Made by a program: the position numbers and the translations under genes. The notes below the pieces were generated by a model, which was not told the DNA's origin, did no database searches, and was given only the letters and a program-made list of their open reading frames with translations. From positions 1 to 64,000 of the forward strand of contig NZ_JOHY01000002.1 of the NCBI RefSeq assembly GCF_000721495.1: DNA of 64,000 nucleotides, written 5' to 3'. Of this stretch, positions 34,470-43,530 are shown piece by piece (positions within the stretch are counted from its first letter, which is position 1; each line of letters opens with the position of its first letter). The DNA comes from Streptomyces sp. NRRL F-5123 (GTDB lineage Bacteria > Actinomycetota > Actinomycetes > Streptomycetales > Streptomycetaceae).

Positions 34470-34530
34470 CCGCGCCCCGCACGGGTTCAGCCGGCTGCGC
34501 CCGCGCCCCGCACGGGTTCAGCCGGCTGCG
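34470..34530. repeat. 31-bp tandem duplication at a gene end
   Basis: CCGCGCCCCGCACGGGTTCA plus the 10 bases that follow (30 bp) is repeated without a mismatch, each time ending GCCGGCTGCG; the unit length is 31 bp. The right copy contains the last three codons and stop of the HAD gene (34518-34520 is TCA). The left copy is therefore a duplicated gene tail lying directly after the deletion scar. Confidence 0.85.
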
Positions 34531-35228
34531 GGCTCCGGCTCCAGGAGGTCGAGCAGCGGGGTCAGACCGGAGGGGCGGCGGTCGGCGGGGAGGTGGTCGA
34601 CGAAGTGCACCGGGCAGCCCAGCCCGGCCGCACCGCCGTCCGCCTCGCGGCTGTCGCCGACCATCAGCACCTCGGCGGCCGGCAGTCCGAGGCGGGCGCA
34701 GGCGGCCGCGAAGATCTGCGGATCGGGCTTCTGGACGCCGAGTTCGTAGGACAGGACGTACGTGTCGACCAGCTCGTCCAGCCCGTGCGCGCGGAAGACG
34801 GGCCGCAGGTCCCAGCCGATGTTGCTCACGACGGCCACCGGCAGCCCGCGCCGCCGCAGTTCGCGCAGGGTCGGCTCGGTGTCGGGGTAGGGGCGCCAGG
34901 CGGCGGGGCTCATGTGCCGCTCGTACAGGGCCTCTTCGATGCCGGGGACGGGGATCGCCGCCGCCCGGGCGAGCGCGGTGTACGCGGCGCGGTGCTGCTC
35001 GGCGCTGAGATCCCGCTCGTCCCAGAGCTTCGCGGCCTCCTCGGGCATCCGCCGCGGCGGCGTACCACCGGGCACGGCCCCGTACTCGGTGAGCCGCGCG
35101 GCCCACTGCGCGAACTCCCCCTCCGCCGGGCCGTTCCCGGCCTCCGCCAGGACGGCGGCGAGCCATTCCTCGGCGGACTCGATCCGCAGCAGCGTGCCGG
35201 AGAAGTCGAACATCACACCGTTGATCAC
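34518..35228 (-). CDS. HAD-superfamily phosphohydrolase-like protein
   Basis: A 236-residue protein. I start at GTG 35228; the ATG five codons later is an alternative. HAD motif I is VMFDFSGTLLR: the nucleophile Asp is present but the second Asp (D+2) of the canonical DxDGT is a Ser. Motif II is VAVVSNIGWD, motif III KPDPQIF and motif IV MVGDSREADGGAAGLG. The cap is helical (C1). The DxSGT form is recurrent in streptomycete HAD proteins and lacks the usual acid/base, so phosphatase activity is uncertain. The 3' end is tandemly duplicated. The cupin gene lies 70 bp upstream on the same strand. Confidence 0.85.
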   Translation of the reverse strand: MINGVMFDFSGTLLRIESAEEWLAAVLAEAGNGPAEGEFAQWAARLTEYGAVPGGTPPRRMPEEAAKLWDERDLSAEQHRAAYTALARAAAIPVPGIEEALYERHMSPAAWRPYPDTEPTLRELRRRGLPVAVVSNIGWDLRPVFRAHGLDELVDTYVLSYELGVQKPDPQIFAAACARLGLPAAEVLMVGDSREADGGAAGLGCPVHFVDHLPADRRPSGLTPLLDLLEPEPAAG

Positions 35229-35298
35229 GTCCCGATCGTACGGTGCCGCGCCCTCCGGACGGGGCGCGTCAGCCCTCGAGACCGCGGTCCGCACGCCC

Positions 35299-35808
35299 TC
35301 AGGGCCGCACGCCCGCCCGGCGGGTGGACTCCCACGCCGGGCTCTGCAGGAAGTACGTGTCGTAGACCTCCTGGACCTCCAGCAGGCTCTCCGGCGTGGC
35401 CTGGCCGAGGGCGATGCGCTGCAGATGGCGGAAGTACTCGAAGCGTTCGACGCCCGGCGTGATGACGATGAGCAGGTCGGCGTCGCTGCCGGGCGCGGCG
35501 GCGAAGGCGTGCGGGCGGCCCGGCGGGACGATGACGAGGTCGCCGGTCTCCGCCGTCACCGCCTCGTCCCCGGACAGGAACTGCGCGGCGCCGTCCAGGA
35601 CGTAGAACATCTCGGCGGACCTGTCGTGCCGGTGCGGCCGCGCCCCGTCGGCGCCGTCGAGGAGCGTGACGCGCTGCGTGGACAGCGCGCCGCCCGTCGC
35701 GCTGCTGTCGGCGAGCAGCCGCACGGTGGTGGGGGCCCGGCCGACCGTCTCGGCGTCGGTGGAGCGGACGATCACGGACTCGTCGAAGCGGGGCACGATC
35801 AGCGACAT
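35299..35808 (-). CDS. Cupin-domain protein
   Basis: A 169-residue single-domain cupin: ARPHRHDRSAEMFYVLDGAAQFL (HxH...E metal ligands) and ETGDLVIVPPGRPHAFAA (last His). Such proteins are small dioxygenases or isomerases or bind ligands; the substrate is unknown. The start at ATG 35808 is the natural one. It is co-directional with the HAD gene, with a 70-bp gap between its stop and the HAD start, so the two may form a pair. Confidence 0.85.
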   Translation of the reverse strand: MSLIVPRFDESVIVRSTDAETVGRAPTTVRLLADSSATGGALSTQRVTLLDGADGARPHRHDRSAEMFYVLDGAAQFLSGDEAVTAETGDLVIVPPGRPHAFAAAPGSDADLLIVITPGVERFEYFRHLQRIALGQATPESLLEVQEVYDTYFLQSPAWESTRRAGVRP

Positions 35809-35919
35809 GGCGAACTCCTGGGTGGGGTGCGGCGGGATGGGGCGGAGTGGGGCTCGTGGGCGGGCCGTGACCGGGCCGGCCGCACGGGGTCCCGTACGGA
35901 CAGACGCGGGGGCGGGCCC

Positions 35920-35970
35920 GCGGGGTTGATCATCCGGGGCGTACGGGCGCTGCGGGGCTGATCATCCGGG
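35920..35970. repeat. Direct repeat GCGGGGYTGATCATCCGGG
   Basis: Two 19-bp copies (35920-35938 and 35952-35970) with one difference (T/C), 32 bp apart. Each contains a TGATCA palindrome. They lie in the short region between the cupin gene and the DUF4267 gene and may be regulatory or a remnant of slippage. Confidence 0.5.
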
Positions 35971-35992
35971 TGTGCGGGAGCGCCCGGCGCGC

Positions 35993-36361
35993 TCACACGG
36001 CGAAGAGCAGCGCTGCACTCGCGAGGACGACGACGGCGGTCGCGAAGTGGATCCCGAACGCGGCGGCCTTCTGCCCCCCGTGCCGCAGCACTATCGCGGT
36101 GTCGCCGAGCGGCACGAGCGCCACGGCCAGCATGAACCACGCCTCGGCGTGCGCCCCCGCGAAGGCCAGCAGGGCGAGGCCCATGACGCCGGACACCGCG
36201 TCCCGCAGCCCCTTGACGGCGAGGTAGGCCGCGTCGCCCGCGGGCCGGGCGGGAACGCCGTACCCCGCGGCGGCGGGGTGCGGCTGGAGCAGGAAGCGGG
36301 CCCCGATGAAGAGCACGAACACGTCGAGGACGGCGGCGAGGGTGTACGCGGTGGCGGTCAT
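35993..36361 (-). CDS. DUF4267-like membrane protein
   Basis: A 122-residue protein with about four transmembrane helices: YTLAAVLDVFVLFIGARFLLQP, the loop GYGVPARPAGDAAYLAVKGLRDAVSGVMGLALL, and AVALVPLGDTAIVLRHGGQKAAAFGIHFATAVVVLASAALL. The conserved GVP and KG.RD residues are those of DUF4267. Function unknown. ATG 36361 has AAGGAG upstream. It is divergent from a TetR gene with shared operators, so it is the probable regulated target. Confidence 0.85.
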   Translation of the reverse strand: MTATAYTLAAVLDVFVLFIGARFLLQPHPAAAGYGVPARPAGDAAYLAVKGLRDAVSGVMGLALLAFAGAHAEAWFMLAVALVPLGDTAIVLRHGGQKAAAFGIHFATAVVVLASAALLFAV

Positions 36362-36375
36362 GGCGGGACTCCTTG

Positions 36376-36388
36376 CTAGCAGCGCTAG
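36376..36388. promoter_or_regulatory. TetR operator 1
   Basis: CTAGC-agc-GCTAG, a perfect dyad of 5-bp arms, 15 bp upstream of the DUF4267 start. Confidence 0.75.
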
Positions 36389-36423
36389 GGACGAGAGCGA
36401 AGCTAACATAGCGCCAGCACAAT

Positions 36424-36440
36424 TTCTAGCAGTGCTAGAA
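36424..36440. promoter_or_regulatory. TetR operator 2
   Basis: TTCTAGC-agt-GCTAGAA, a perfect dyad of 7-bp arms, immediately before the TetR start codon. It shares the core CTAGCAG(C/T)GCTAG with operator 1; the centres are 50 bp apart. Confidence 0.8.
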
Positions 36441-36448
36441 TCGTGGCC

Positions 36449-37135
36449 ATGACCATCCAGACGCGCCGGGAGCGCGAACGAGCGGAACGCGAACGGCTGA
36501 TCGTCACGACCGCGCGCGAACTCGCGGAGGCGGAGGGGTGGGACGCCGTCACCACCCGCCGGCTAGCCGCCGAGATCGAGTACAGCCAGCCCGTCCTCTA
36601 CAGCCACTTCAAGGGCAAGGGCGCGATCATGGCCGCCGTCGCCGAGCAGGGCTTCGCCGAACTGGCCGCCACCCTGCGCGCGGCCCGTACCGGCTCACCG
36701 CCGGAAGCCGCAGGCCGAGGCGTCGACTCGGCCCGTAGGGGAGAGGCAGGCGCGGCAGGTACGGGAGAGGCCGGCCCGGACCGCACCGCGGGGACCCCCG
36801 CGACCGCGGGCGCCGCCGCCCTCGCCGCTGTGGCCTCGGCGTACACCGACTTCGCGCAGCAGCGGCCCGCCCTCTACGACGCGATGTTCACCCACGCCGT
36901 CGACCTGCCCTTCGCCACACCGGAGGCCCCCGCCCCCCTGCGGGACGCCTTCGGCGAGCTCGTCCGGGCCGTCGCCCCCCTCACCGGCGGCGACGACCCG
37001 GCACTGCTCACGGAGACCTTCTGGGCCGCCCTGCACGGCCTGGTCACCCTCACCCGCAGCGGCCGCCTCCCCACCGCCGACCACGCCGGGCGGCTGTCGC
37101 TGCTCATCGCGCGCTTCGCCGCCGCGCCGGACTGA
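36449..37135 (+). CDS. TetR-family regulator
   Basis: A 228-residue regulator with HTH RLIVTTARELAEAEGWDAVTTRRLAAEIEYSQPVLYSHFKGKGAIMAAV (an SQPVLYSHF-type recognition helix) and a C-terminal TetR_C-like domain (WAALHGLVTLTRSGRL). There is no ribosome site before ATG 36449, and the palindromic operator overlaps the start, so translation may be leaderless. GTG 36443 is an alternative. It is divergent from DUF4267 and likely represses that gene and itself. A central Gly/Ala/Arg-rich loop (about 85-130) is longer than usual. Confidence 0.9.
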   Translation: MTIQTRRERERAERERLIVTTARELAEAEGWDAVTTRRLAAEIEYSQPVLYSHFKGKGAIMAAVAEQGFAELAATLRAARTGSPPEAAGRGVDSARRGEAGAAGTGEAGPDRTAGTPATAGAAALAAVASAYTDFAQQRPALYDAMFTHAVDLPFATPEAPAPLRDAFGELVRAVAPLTGGDDPALLTETFWAALHGLVTLTRSGRLPTADHAGRLSLLIARFAAAPD

Positions 37136-37146
37136 GGACCCCTGCC

Positions 37147-37586
37147 TCAGGCAGCGCTCCCGGCCGGCCGGAGCAGTCCGTGCAGGGCGGTGACGACCTC
37201 GCGGCCCACCGGCGTGGTGAAGTCCCGGACGAGGTCCGCGGCGAAGCCGGAGACCGCGGTCACACCCCGCCCGCCGCCTCGACCTGCCGGAAGGCGGCCT
37301 GCTCGGTACGGGCGGAGAGCCCGCCGCAGGCGTCGAGCAGGACGGTGACCTCGTACCCCGCGGCCGGCGCGTCCAGCGCGGTGTGCAGGACGACCCTCTC
37401 GCTGGTCACGCCGCACAGCGCGAGGTGCGGGCGACGGCGGGCGGCGACGGCCTGCCGGGTCGGGACGTCGTCCCACGCGCAGGGCCCGGTACGGACGAAC
37501 ACCGGCCCAACGCGCCCAGCTGGGCGGCCTGCTGGCCCCGATCGCCGCGGAACACGGGCCGCCCGCGCCGGCGTAGGGGCGCGCAA
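37147..37586 (-). pseudogene. Isochorismatase-family hydrolase remnant
   Basis: On the minus strand residues FVRTGPCAWDDVPTRQAVAARRRPHLALCGVTSERVVLHTALDAPAAGYEVTVLLDACGGLSARTEQAAFRQVEAAGG are recognisable as the C-terminal two-thirds of an isochorismatase/nicotinamidase-like hydrolase (WDDVP...LCG..SE.V...TA.DA...GYEV...DA.G). A frame change near 37262 is needed to continue with VTAVSGFAADLVRDFTTPVGREVVTALHGLL. The N-terminal part with the catalytic Asp is missing, and the CG(V)(T/S)xE cysteine is CGVTSE. Multiple lesions make it a pseudogene. Confidence 0.75.
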
Positions 37587-37765
37587 CAGCCCGGGCAGGA
37601 CGGCTCCGGCGGGCTCCGAGGGGCCTTTTGTGCGTCACGTCCGGGCCGGTCCGTCACCACGTCGGGGTGGGAAATCGCCCTGTGCCGGGTCCGATCGGCA
37701 CCTTTCGTACAGACTGAGGGCGAACGCCCGCCGGGTGCGGGACCGGCACCGCAGGAGGAGGGCAC

Positions 37766-38536
37766 ATGGCCGCACAGGGCAGGGGCACGGGAGGTCTGGC
37801 GGACCCGGCGGACGACGCCGCCGCATATCGCGCCGCGCGGGAGGTGCCAAGGGAAGGGCTCGGCGCGTGGCGGGAGGCCGTCGCCGAGGAGGCGGGGCTG
37901 CGACCCGGCATGACGGTGCTCGACGTCGGGGCCGGGACCGGCGGCTTCGCCACGGCCTTCCGCGAGTGGTTCGGGGTGGACGTCCTGGCGGTGGAGCCGT
38001 CTGCGGCCATGCGCGCGCTGATCCCGGCGGACGACGGCATCACCGTGCTGGAGGGCCGCGCGGAGGCCCTGCCGGTGGGCGACGGGTGCGCGGACGCGGC
38101 CTGGTTCGGCTCCGTCGTCCACCACATCGAGGACCTCGTGGCTGCCGCCCGCGAGACCCGCCGCGCGCTGCGGCCCGGTGCGCCGGTGCTCATCCGCAAC
38201 GTCTTCCCCGGCCGCGCCGAGCGCGACCTGCGATTGCGCTTCTTCCCCGAGACCGCCGACAGCGTGGCCTATTACCCGCCGGTCGAGCACGTCGTCACCG
38301 TCTTCACCGCCGCGGGCTTCCACCGCACCGCGCTGCGCACACTCCCCCAGGAGTCCGCGCCCACCCTCGCCGCCTACGCAGACGGCCTGCGCCGCGGCAC
38401 CGACAGCAAGCTCCGCTCCCTCAGCGACGCCGCCTACGCGCGCGGACTCGACCGCCTGCGGGCCGCTGCCGCCGCCGATCCGACGGAGAAGGCCGTCAGC
38501 TGGATGGATCTGCTGGTGCTGCGTGCCGACGGCTGA
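37766..38536 (+). CDS. SAM-dependent methyltransferase (class I)
   Basis: A 256-residue protein. ATG 37766 has GGAGGAG upstream. The Rossmann SAM domain is clear: GMTVLDVGAGTGGFATAF (motif I), DVLAVEPSAAMRALIP, EGRAEALPVGDGCADAAWFGSVVHHIEDLVAAARETRRALRPGAPVLIRNVFPG. The C-terminal half is a helical substrate-binding segment typical of UbiE/methyltransf_11-like enzymes. The substrate is unknown. It stands between the broken isochorismatase and the 16-bp repeat array. Confidence 0.9.
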   Translation: MAAQGRGTGGLADPADDAAAYRAAREVPREGLGAWREAVAEEAGLRPGMTVLDVGAGTGGFATAFREWFGVDVLAVEPSAAMRALIPADDGITVLEGRAEALPVGDGCADAAWFGSVVHHIEDLVAAARETRRALRPGAPVLIRNVFPGRAERDLRLRFFPETADSVAYYPPVEHVVTVFTAAGFHRTALRTLPQESAPTLAAYADGLRRGTDSKLRSLSDAAYARGLDRLRAAAAADPTEKAVSWMDLLVLRADG

Positions 38537-38636
38537 CGGCAGCGGGGGCGGGGGCGCCCGGTAGGGCCCGTGCGGATGATCCCGCCGCAGGACGACGGGG
38601 GATGACGGGGACGACGGGGGTTGACGGCCCGGCGGT

Positions 38637-38700
38637 CGGCGCGCGAGGTGGTCGGCGCGCGGGGTGGTCGGCGCGCGGGGTGGTCGGCGCGCGGGGTGGT
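38637..38700. repeat. 16-bp tandem repeat (four units)
   Basis: Four copies of CGGCGCGCGGGGTGGT (one with a single substitution) lie end to end between the methyltransferase and ankyrin genes. The unit is not a multiple of three and is noncoding. Confidence 0.85.
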
Positions 38701-38785
38701 CGGCGATCCGTTCGTCCGCTGGTCGTACGAGCGGGAGGACGTCCGGCCCCGACGGGTTGTCAGACCCCCGTGCGAGGCTGGGCGC

Positions 38786-40622
<1,837 letters not shown>

Positions 40623-40705
40623 CGTACGCGTCACGCCGCTACGGAAGCGGGCCCGTACGGCAGGTGACGCCACCCCGTCCCGTCCTGTCGCGGTGTCCTG
40701 TCGCG

Positions 40706-41131
40706 TCAGGTCAGGAAGCGTTCGAGCGCCTCGCGGGCCCGGGAACTGGAGGCGGCGGCGCCGGCCAGGGCGCGGGCGAGGGCGTCGACCCACTCGTCCA
40801 GTCCCACCTCCCGGCGGGACAGGACGATGCCGCGCACCTCCTTGCGGATCTCGGCGACCGTCCGCTCCCGCTCCCTCCGCAGCGCCAGCCGCTGCTCCCC
40901 GAGCGAGACGTCCAGCTCGGTGACCGTGCCCTCGCGCCCGGCCATCCGGTCGGCGACCGAGCGCTTGCGCGCGACCTGGAGCGTGCCGGGCGGCAGCGAC
41001 TCCATCAGGTTGACCGACAGCACCCGGGCGTAGAGATCCAGGTCGGCGCTGTCCCGCCGCAGTGCCGCGGCGAGCAGCTCCACCTCCCCCTCGCCGCCGG
41101 GCGCACCCCGCTCAGGATCCTTCTCGGACAT
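40706..41131 (-). CDS. Small helical protein, last gene of the YbjQ operon
   Basis: A 141-residue soluble protein with long charged helices (RRERERTVAEIRKEVRGIVLSRREVGLDEWVDALARALAGAAASSSRAREALERFL). I do not recognise a family. GGGAAAGGGG precedes ATG 41131, 27 bp after the upstream gene. Because it is always read with the two YbjQ-like genes here, it is probably a partner of that system. Its coiled-coil-like helices would suit a binding partner. Confidence 0.7.
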   Translation of the reverse strand: MSEKDPERGAPGGEGEVELLAAALRRDSADLDLYARVLSVNLMESLPPGTLQVARKRSVADRMAGREGTVTELDVSLGEQRLALRRERERTVAEIRKEVRGIVLSRREVGLDEWVDALARALAGAAASSSRAREALERFLT

Positions 41132-41158
41132 GACGTCCCCTTTCCCTCCCCGGCGCGG

Positions 41159-42022
41159 TCAGCTGTCGAGGCCCAGCACCATCGTCGGCCGGTCGATGAC
41201 ATGGTCGTCCCGCAGCGGCCGCACCGCCGTGCCGATCGCGAAGAACTCCGTGGTGTGCGCGCCCCAGGTGTGCGAGTGCTGCCGCAGCTGCACGGCCACG
41301 ATCCCCTCGGCGCCGAGTTCCTCCGCCTCGGCCTGCATCCGGCCCATCGCAAGCTCCCGCGCGTCGTAGAGCGCCTGGGTGAACTGCTCGATCTCGACGT
41401 TGCGGCCCGCGTTGCCGATCACCTGGCCGAGCTTCTGGTGCGCCACGTGGTAGACGCACGAGCCCATGACCATGTCGAGGGGCGCGTACCCGGCGCGGAC
41501 GAGCGTCCAGAAGTCCTGGCCGGACAGGTCGGACGTGAAGGGCTTGCCCTTGTTGTTGAGCCAGGTTCCGCTGTGCCCCGGGTCCGCCCCGTCCGCCTTC
41601 ACAGCGGTGCCGACGGCGATGAACTCGGCTATGTCCGTGCCGAATTCCTTGATCTCGATGTCCAGCCGGACGCCCACGATGCCGTCCGCGCCCAGCTCGC
41701 TCGCCTCCGCCTCCATCCGGCTCATCGCCAGCTCCCGGGCGTGGTACATCGCCTGGGAGAGCGTCGTGAGCTCCTGGTTCTTCGACCAGCGGCCCATCTG
41801 GATGCCGACGTGGTAGATCGACGAGCCCAGCACCAGGCCCAGCGGCCGGAAGCCGGCCTCCCGCACGAGCAGGAACTCGTTCACCGAGAGGTCGGAGGTG
41901 AAGATCGACCCCGCCTTCCCCGGCTGCAGCTGCTTCAGCCGGTGCATCGCGTCCTCGGGCAGCCCCGCGGCCGCCAGTTGGGCCTCGTGTCCGCCCAGTC
42001 CTCCGTCTGCCTTTTTCGCCAT
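41159..42022 (-). CDS. Tandem YbjQ/heavy-metal-binding-domain protein
   Basis: A 287-residue protein with a polar N-terminal segment (MAKKADGGLGGHEAQLAAAG, PEDAMHRLKQLQPGKAGSIF) and two similar domains (about 38-140 and 160-275). Each has the pattern S..L.V.(E/D)F..(L)V..G(F/Y).P.G(L/M)V(L/M)GS..YHV..Q and ends (A)EF.A(I/V)GTAV, with internal HA(R)ELA(M).RM.AEA.ELGA(D/E)GIV.V. This is the YbjQ/DUF74 signature; YbjQ proteins assemble as rings and are annotated as heavy-metal-binding. The protein is intracellular. It lies 15 bp after the upstream YbjQ-like gene and 27 bp before the small helical gene. Confidence 0.85.
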   Translation of the reverse strand: MAKKADGGLGGHEAQLAAAGLPEDAMHRLKQLQPGKAGSIFTSDLSVNEFLLVREAGFRPLGLVLGSSIYHVGIQMGRWSKNQELTTLSQAMYHARELAMSRMEAEASELGADGIVGVRLDIEIKEFGTDIAEFIAVGTAVKADGADPGHSGTWLNNKGKPFTSDLSGQDFWTLVRAGYAPLDMVMGSCVYHVAHQKLGQVIGNAGRNVEIEQFTQALYDARELAMGRMQAEAEELGAEGIVAVQLRQHSHTWGAHTTEFFAIGTAVRPLRDDHVIDRPTMVLGLDS

Positions 42023-42036
42023 GTCAGCGCTCCCGC

Positions 42037-42840
42037 TCAAAGTCTCATGATGGTCAGTGGCCGTGGCTCGACGTTGCGCGCGGTACGGCGGAAGCGGGCG
42101 ACGGAGGTGCCGACGAGAACGGCCTCCGCCAGGTGGTCGACATTGCTGTTGCCGCACGCCTGTTCGCTCACCCGCAGGTCCATCCCGTCCAGCACGACTG
42201 CGTCGCCGCCGTTCGATGCGGCGTCGGCGGCAAGTTGCCGCCGGGCGTCCTTCCGGGCGGACGTGACCAGGTCGGTGTAGCCGTCGACTTCCCGGTTCCC
42301 GGCGAAGCGTCTGATCTGCCGGCGCGTGTCGTAGCCGTCGTGCCGGGTCGCGATGCTGATCCCGAAGGCCAGCCCGGTGGGCACCCAGCCGCTGCCGACG
42401 AGCCTGGCGAAGTCCTGGCCGTTCAGATGCGACGTGAAGGGCCGCGCCGGACGGATCCGGGACCTCGCGCGCACCGCCGTCCCGAGGACCGTGAACTCCG
42501 TTCCGCCCGCGGGGAAGGAGCCGGTGCGCAGCCGCAACCCCACGACCCCGTCCCCGCCCAGTGCGGCGCACTCGTCGACGGCCCGGCGGAGGGCCAGCCT
42601 GCGGGCCGCGTACATCGTCCGCACCAGGTTCGAGAAGGGCGCCCGCGCGGTGGACGACACGGCCGTGTCCTGACCGGACGACCACATGTACGCGCACCAG
42701 TTGCCGCTGTAGCCGAGATGGAAGACCGCCGTCCCGAGCACCTGCCCGACCGGGTCGAACCCCACGCCCTGGACCGCTGCGAACTCCTGCGCCGACAGGG
42801 TGGATCCCCACGCCCCGGCACCTTCTGCCCCCGCTGCCAC
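42037..42840 (-). CDS. Second tandem YbjQ-like protein (first gene of the operon)
   Basis: A 267-residue protein from GTG 42840. Again two domains of the YbjQ type: about 12-125 (STLSAQEFAAVQGVGFDPVGQVLGTAVFHLGYSGNWCAYMW..., ECAALGGDGVVGLRLRTGSFPAGGTEFTVLGTAVRA) and about 130-260 (RPFTSHLNGQDFARLVGSGWVPTGLAFGISIATRH..., LVGTSVARF). The second copy is more divergent. Function unknown; an assembly with the neighbour is plausible from the shared domain. No signal peptide. Confidence 0.8.
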   Translation of the reverse strand: MAAGAEGAGAWGSTLSAQEFAAVQGVGFDPVGQVLGTAVFHLGYSGNWCAYMWSSGQDTAVSSTARAPFSNLVRTMYAARRLALRRAVDECAALGGDGVVGLRLRTGSFPAGGTEFTVLGTAVRARSRIRPARPFTSHLNGQDFARLVGSGWVPTGLAFGISIATRHDGYDTRRQIRRFAGNREVDGYTDLVTSARKDARRQLAADAASNGGDAVVLDGMDLRVSEQACGNSNVDHLAEAVLVGTSVARFRRTARNVEPRPLTIMRL

Positions 42841-43374
42841 GACCTCACGTCCCCCCGCCCCCGCGGAACCGCCTCCCGGCAGCGTAGGGCATCCCCCTGT
42901 GGGTGCCCCCGGCCGATGGCCGCCTCATTCCGGCGGCCTCCGCCGGGTGCGGCGCGGGCCGTGGACGCCATGCCGGGCGTCGTGGAAGCTCAAGGCCGCG
43001 GCGCAGATCCGGTCCCTCCCGCTGCTTTCCACAGGCCTGTGGACGGGTACGGCACCGCGAGCCCGTGGCGCACGGGGCGCGCTCGTCCTGCACGGGTACG
43101 GGCGCGGGGCGCGCTGCCGCCGGGCGGACCGGCTGCCGCGCCGCACGCCGGACGTACCGCCCGCACGCCGATGCCGGAGCCGCCGCCCGGGCGGGCAGCG
43201 TTCGGCCGTACCGAACGCTGCGTGCGGCGGCGCCGGTGGAGGGGGTCCTGGGGTGAGCCGCATGCTGGCGGGCGTTCCCGCGGGGTGATGTGCCGGGCCG
43301 GAGCCCGGCGGCGCTTCTGCGGGCGCTTCCCCCTGAACCCGCCATCCGGGTGAGCCCGGACGACCGGAGAGACG
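42841..43374. other. Spacer upstream of the second MFS gene
   Basis: 534 bp without a supported gene. It contains a 14-bp perfect palindrome CCACAGGCCTGTGG at 43029-43042, 333 bp before the MFS start, as a possible operator, and many GGC/CGG words. The MFS ribosome site GGAGAGACG closes it. Confidence 0.5.
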
Positions 43375-43530
43375 ATGCCTGCCCAGCCGCCAGTCCAGCC
43401 CCCTGCCCAGCCGCCAGTCCGGCCGCCTGCCCAGCCGCCAGTCCGGCCGCCTGCCCAGCCGCCAGTCCGGCCGCCTGCCCAGCCGCCAGTCCGGCCGCCA
43501 GTCCGGCCGCCAGTCCGGCCGCCAGTTCAG
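43375..43530 (+). repeat. 24/12-bp repeats in the MFS N-terminus
   Basis: Four copies of a 24-bp unit encoding PAQPPVRP, then shorter 12-bp PPVR units, give a proline-rich run of about 50 residues at the start of the transporter. Both units keep the frame. Confidence 0.85.

Noticed and set aside
38637..38700. CRISPR-like array of 16-bp units
   Set aside because: Units are directly adjacent with no unique spacers and no cas genes are present.
43029..43042. CCACAGGCCTGTGG as a replication-origin DnaA box
   Set aside because: It differs from TTATCCACA and is a single site. Treated as a possible operator.
43375..43530. CRISPR-like regular repeats at the MFS start
   Set aside because: The units are adjacent, without spacers, and encode an in-frame Pro repeat.
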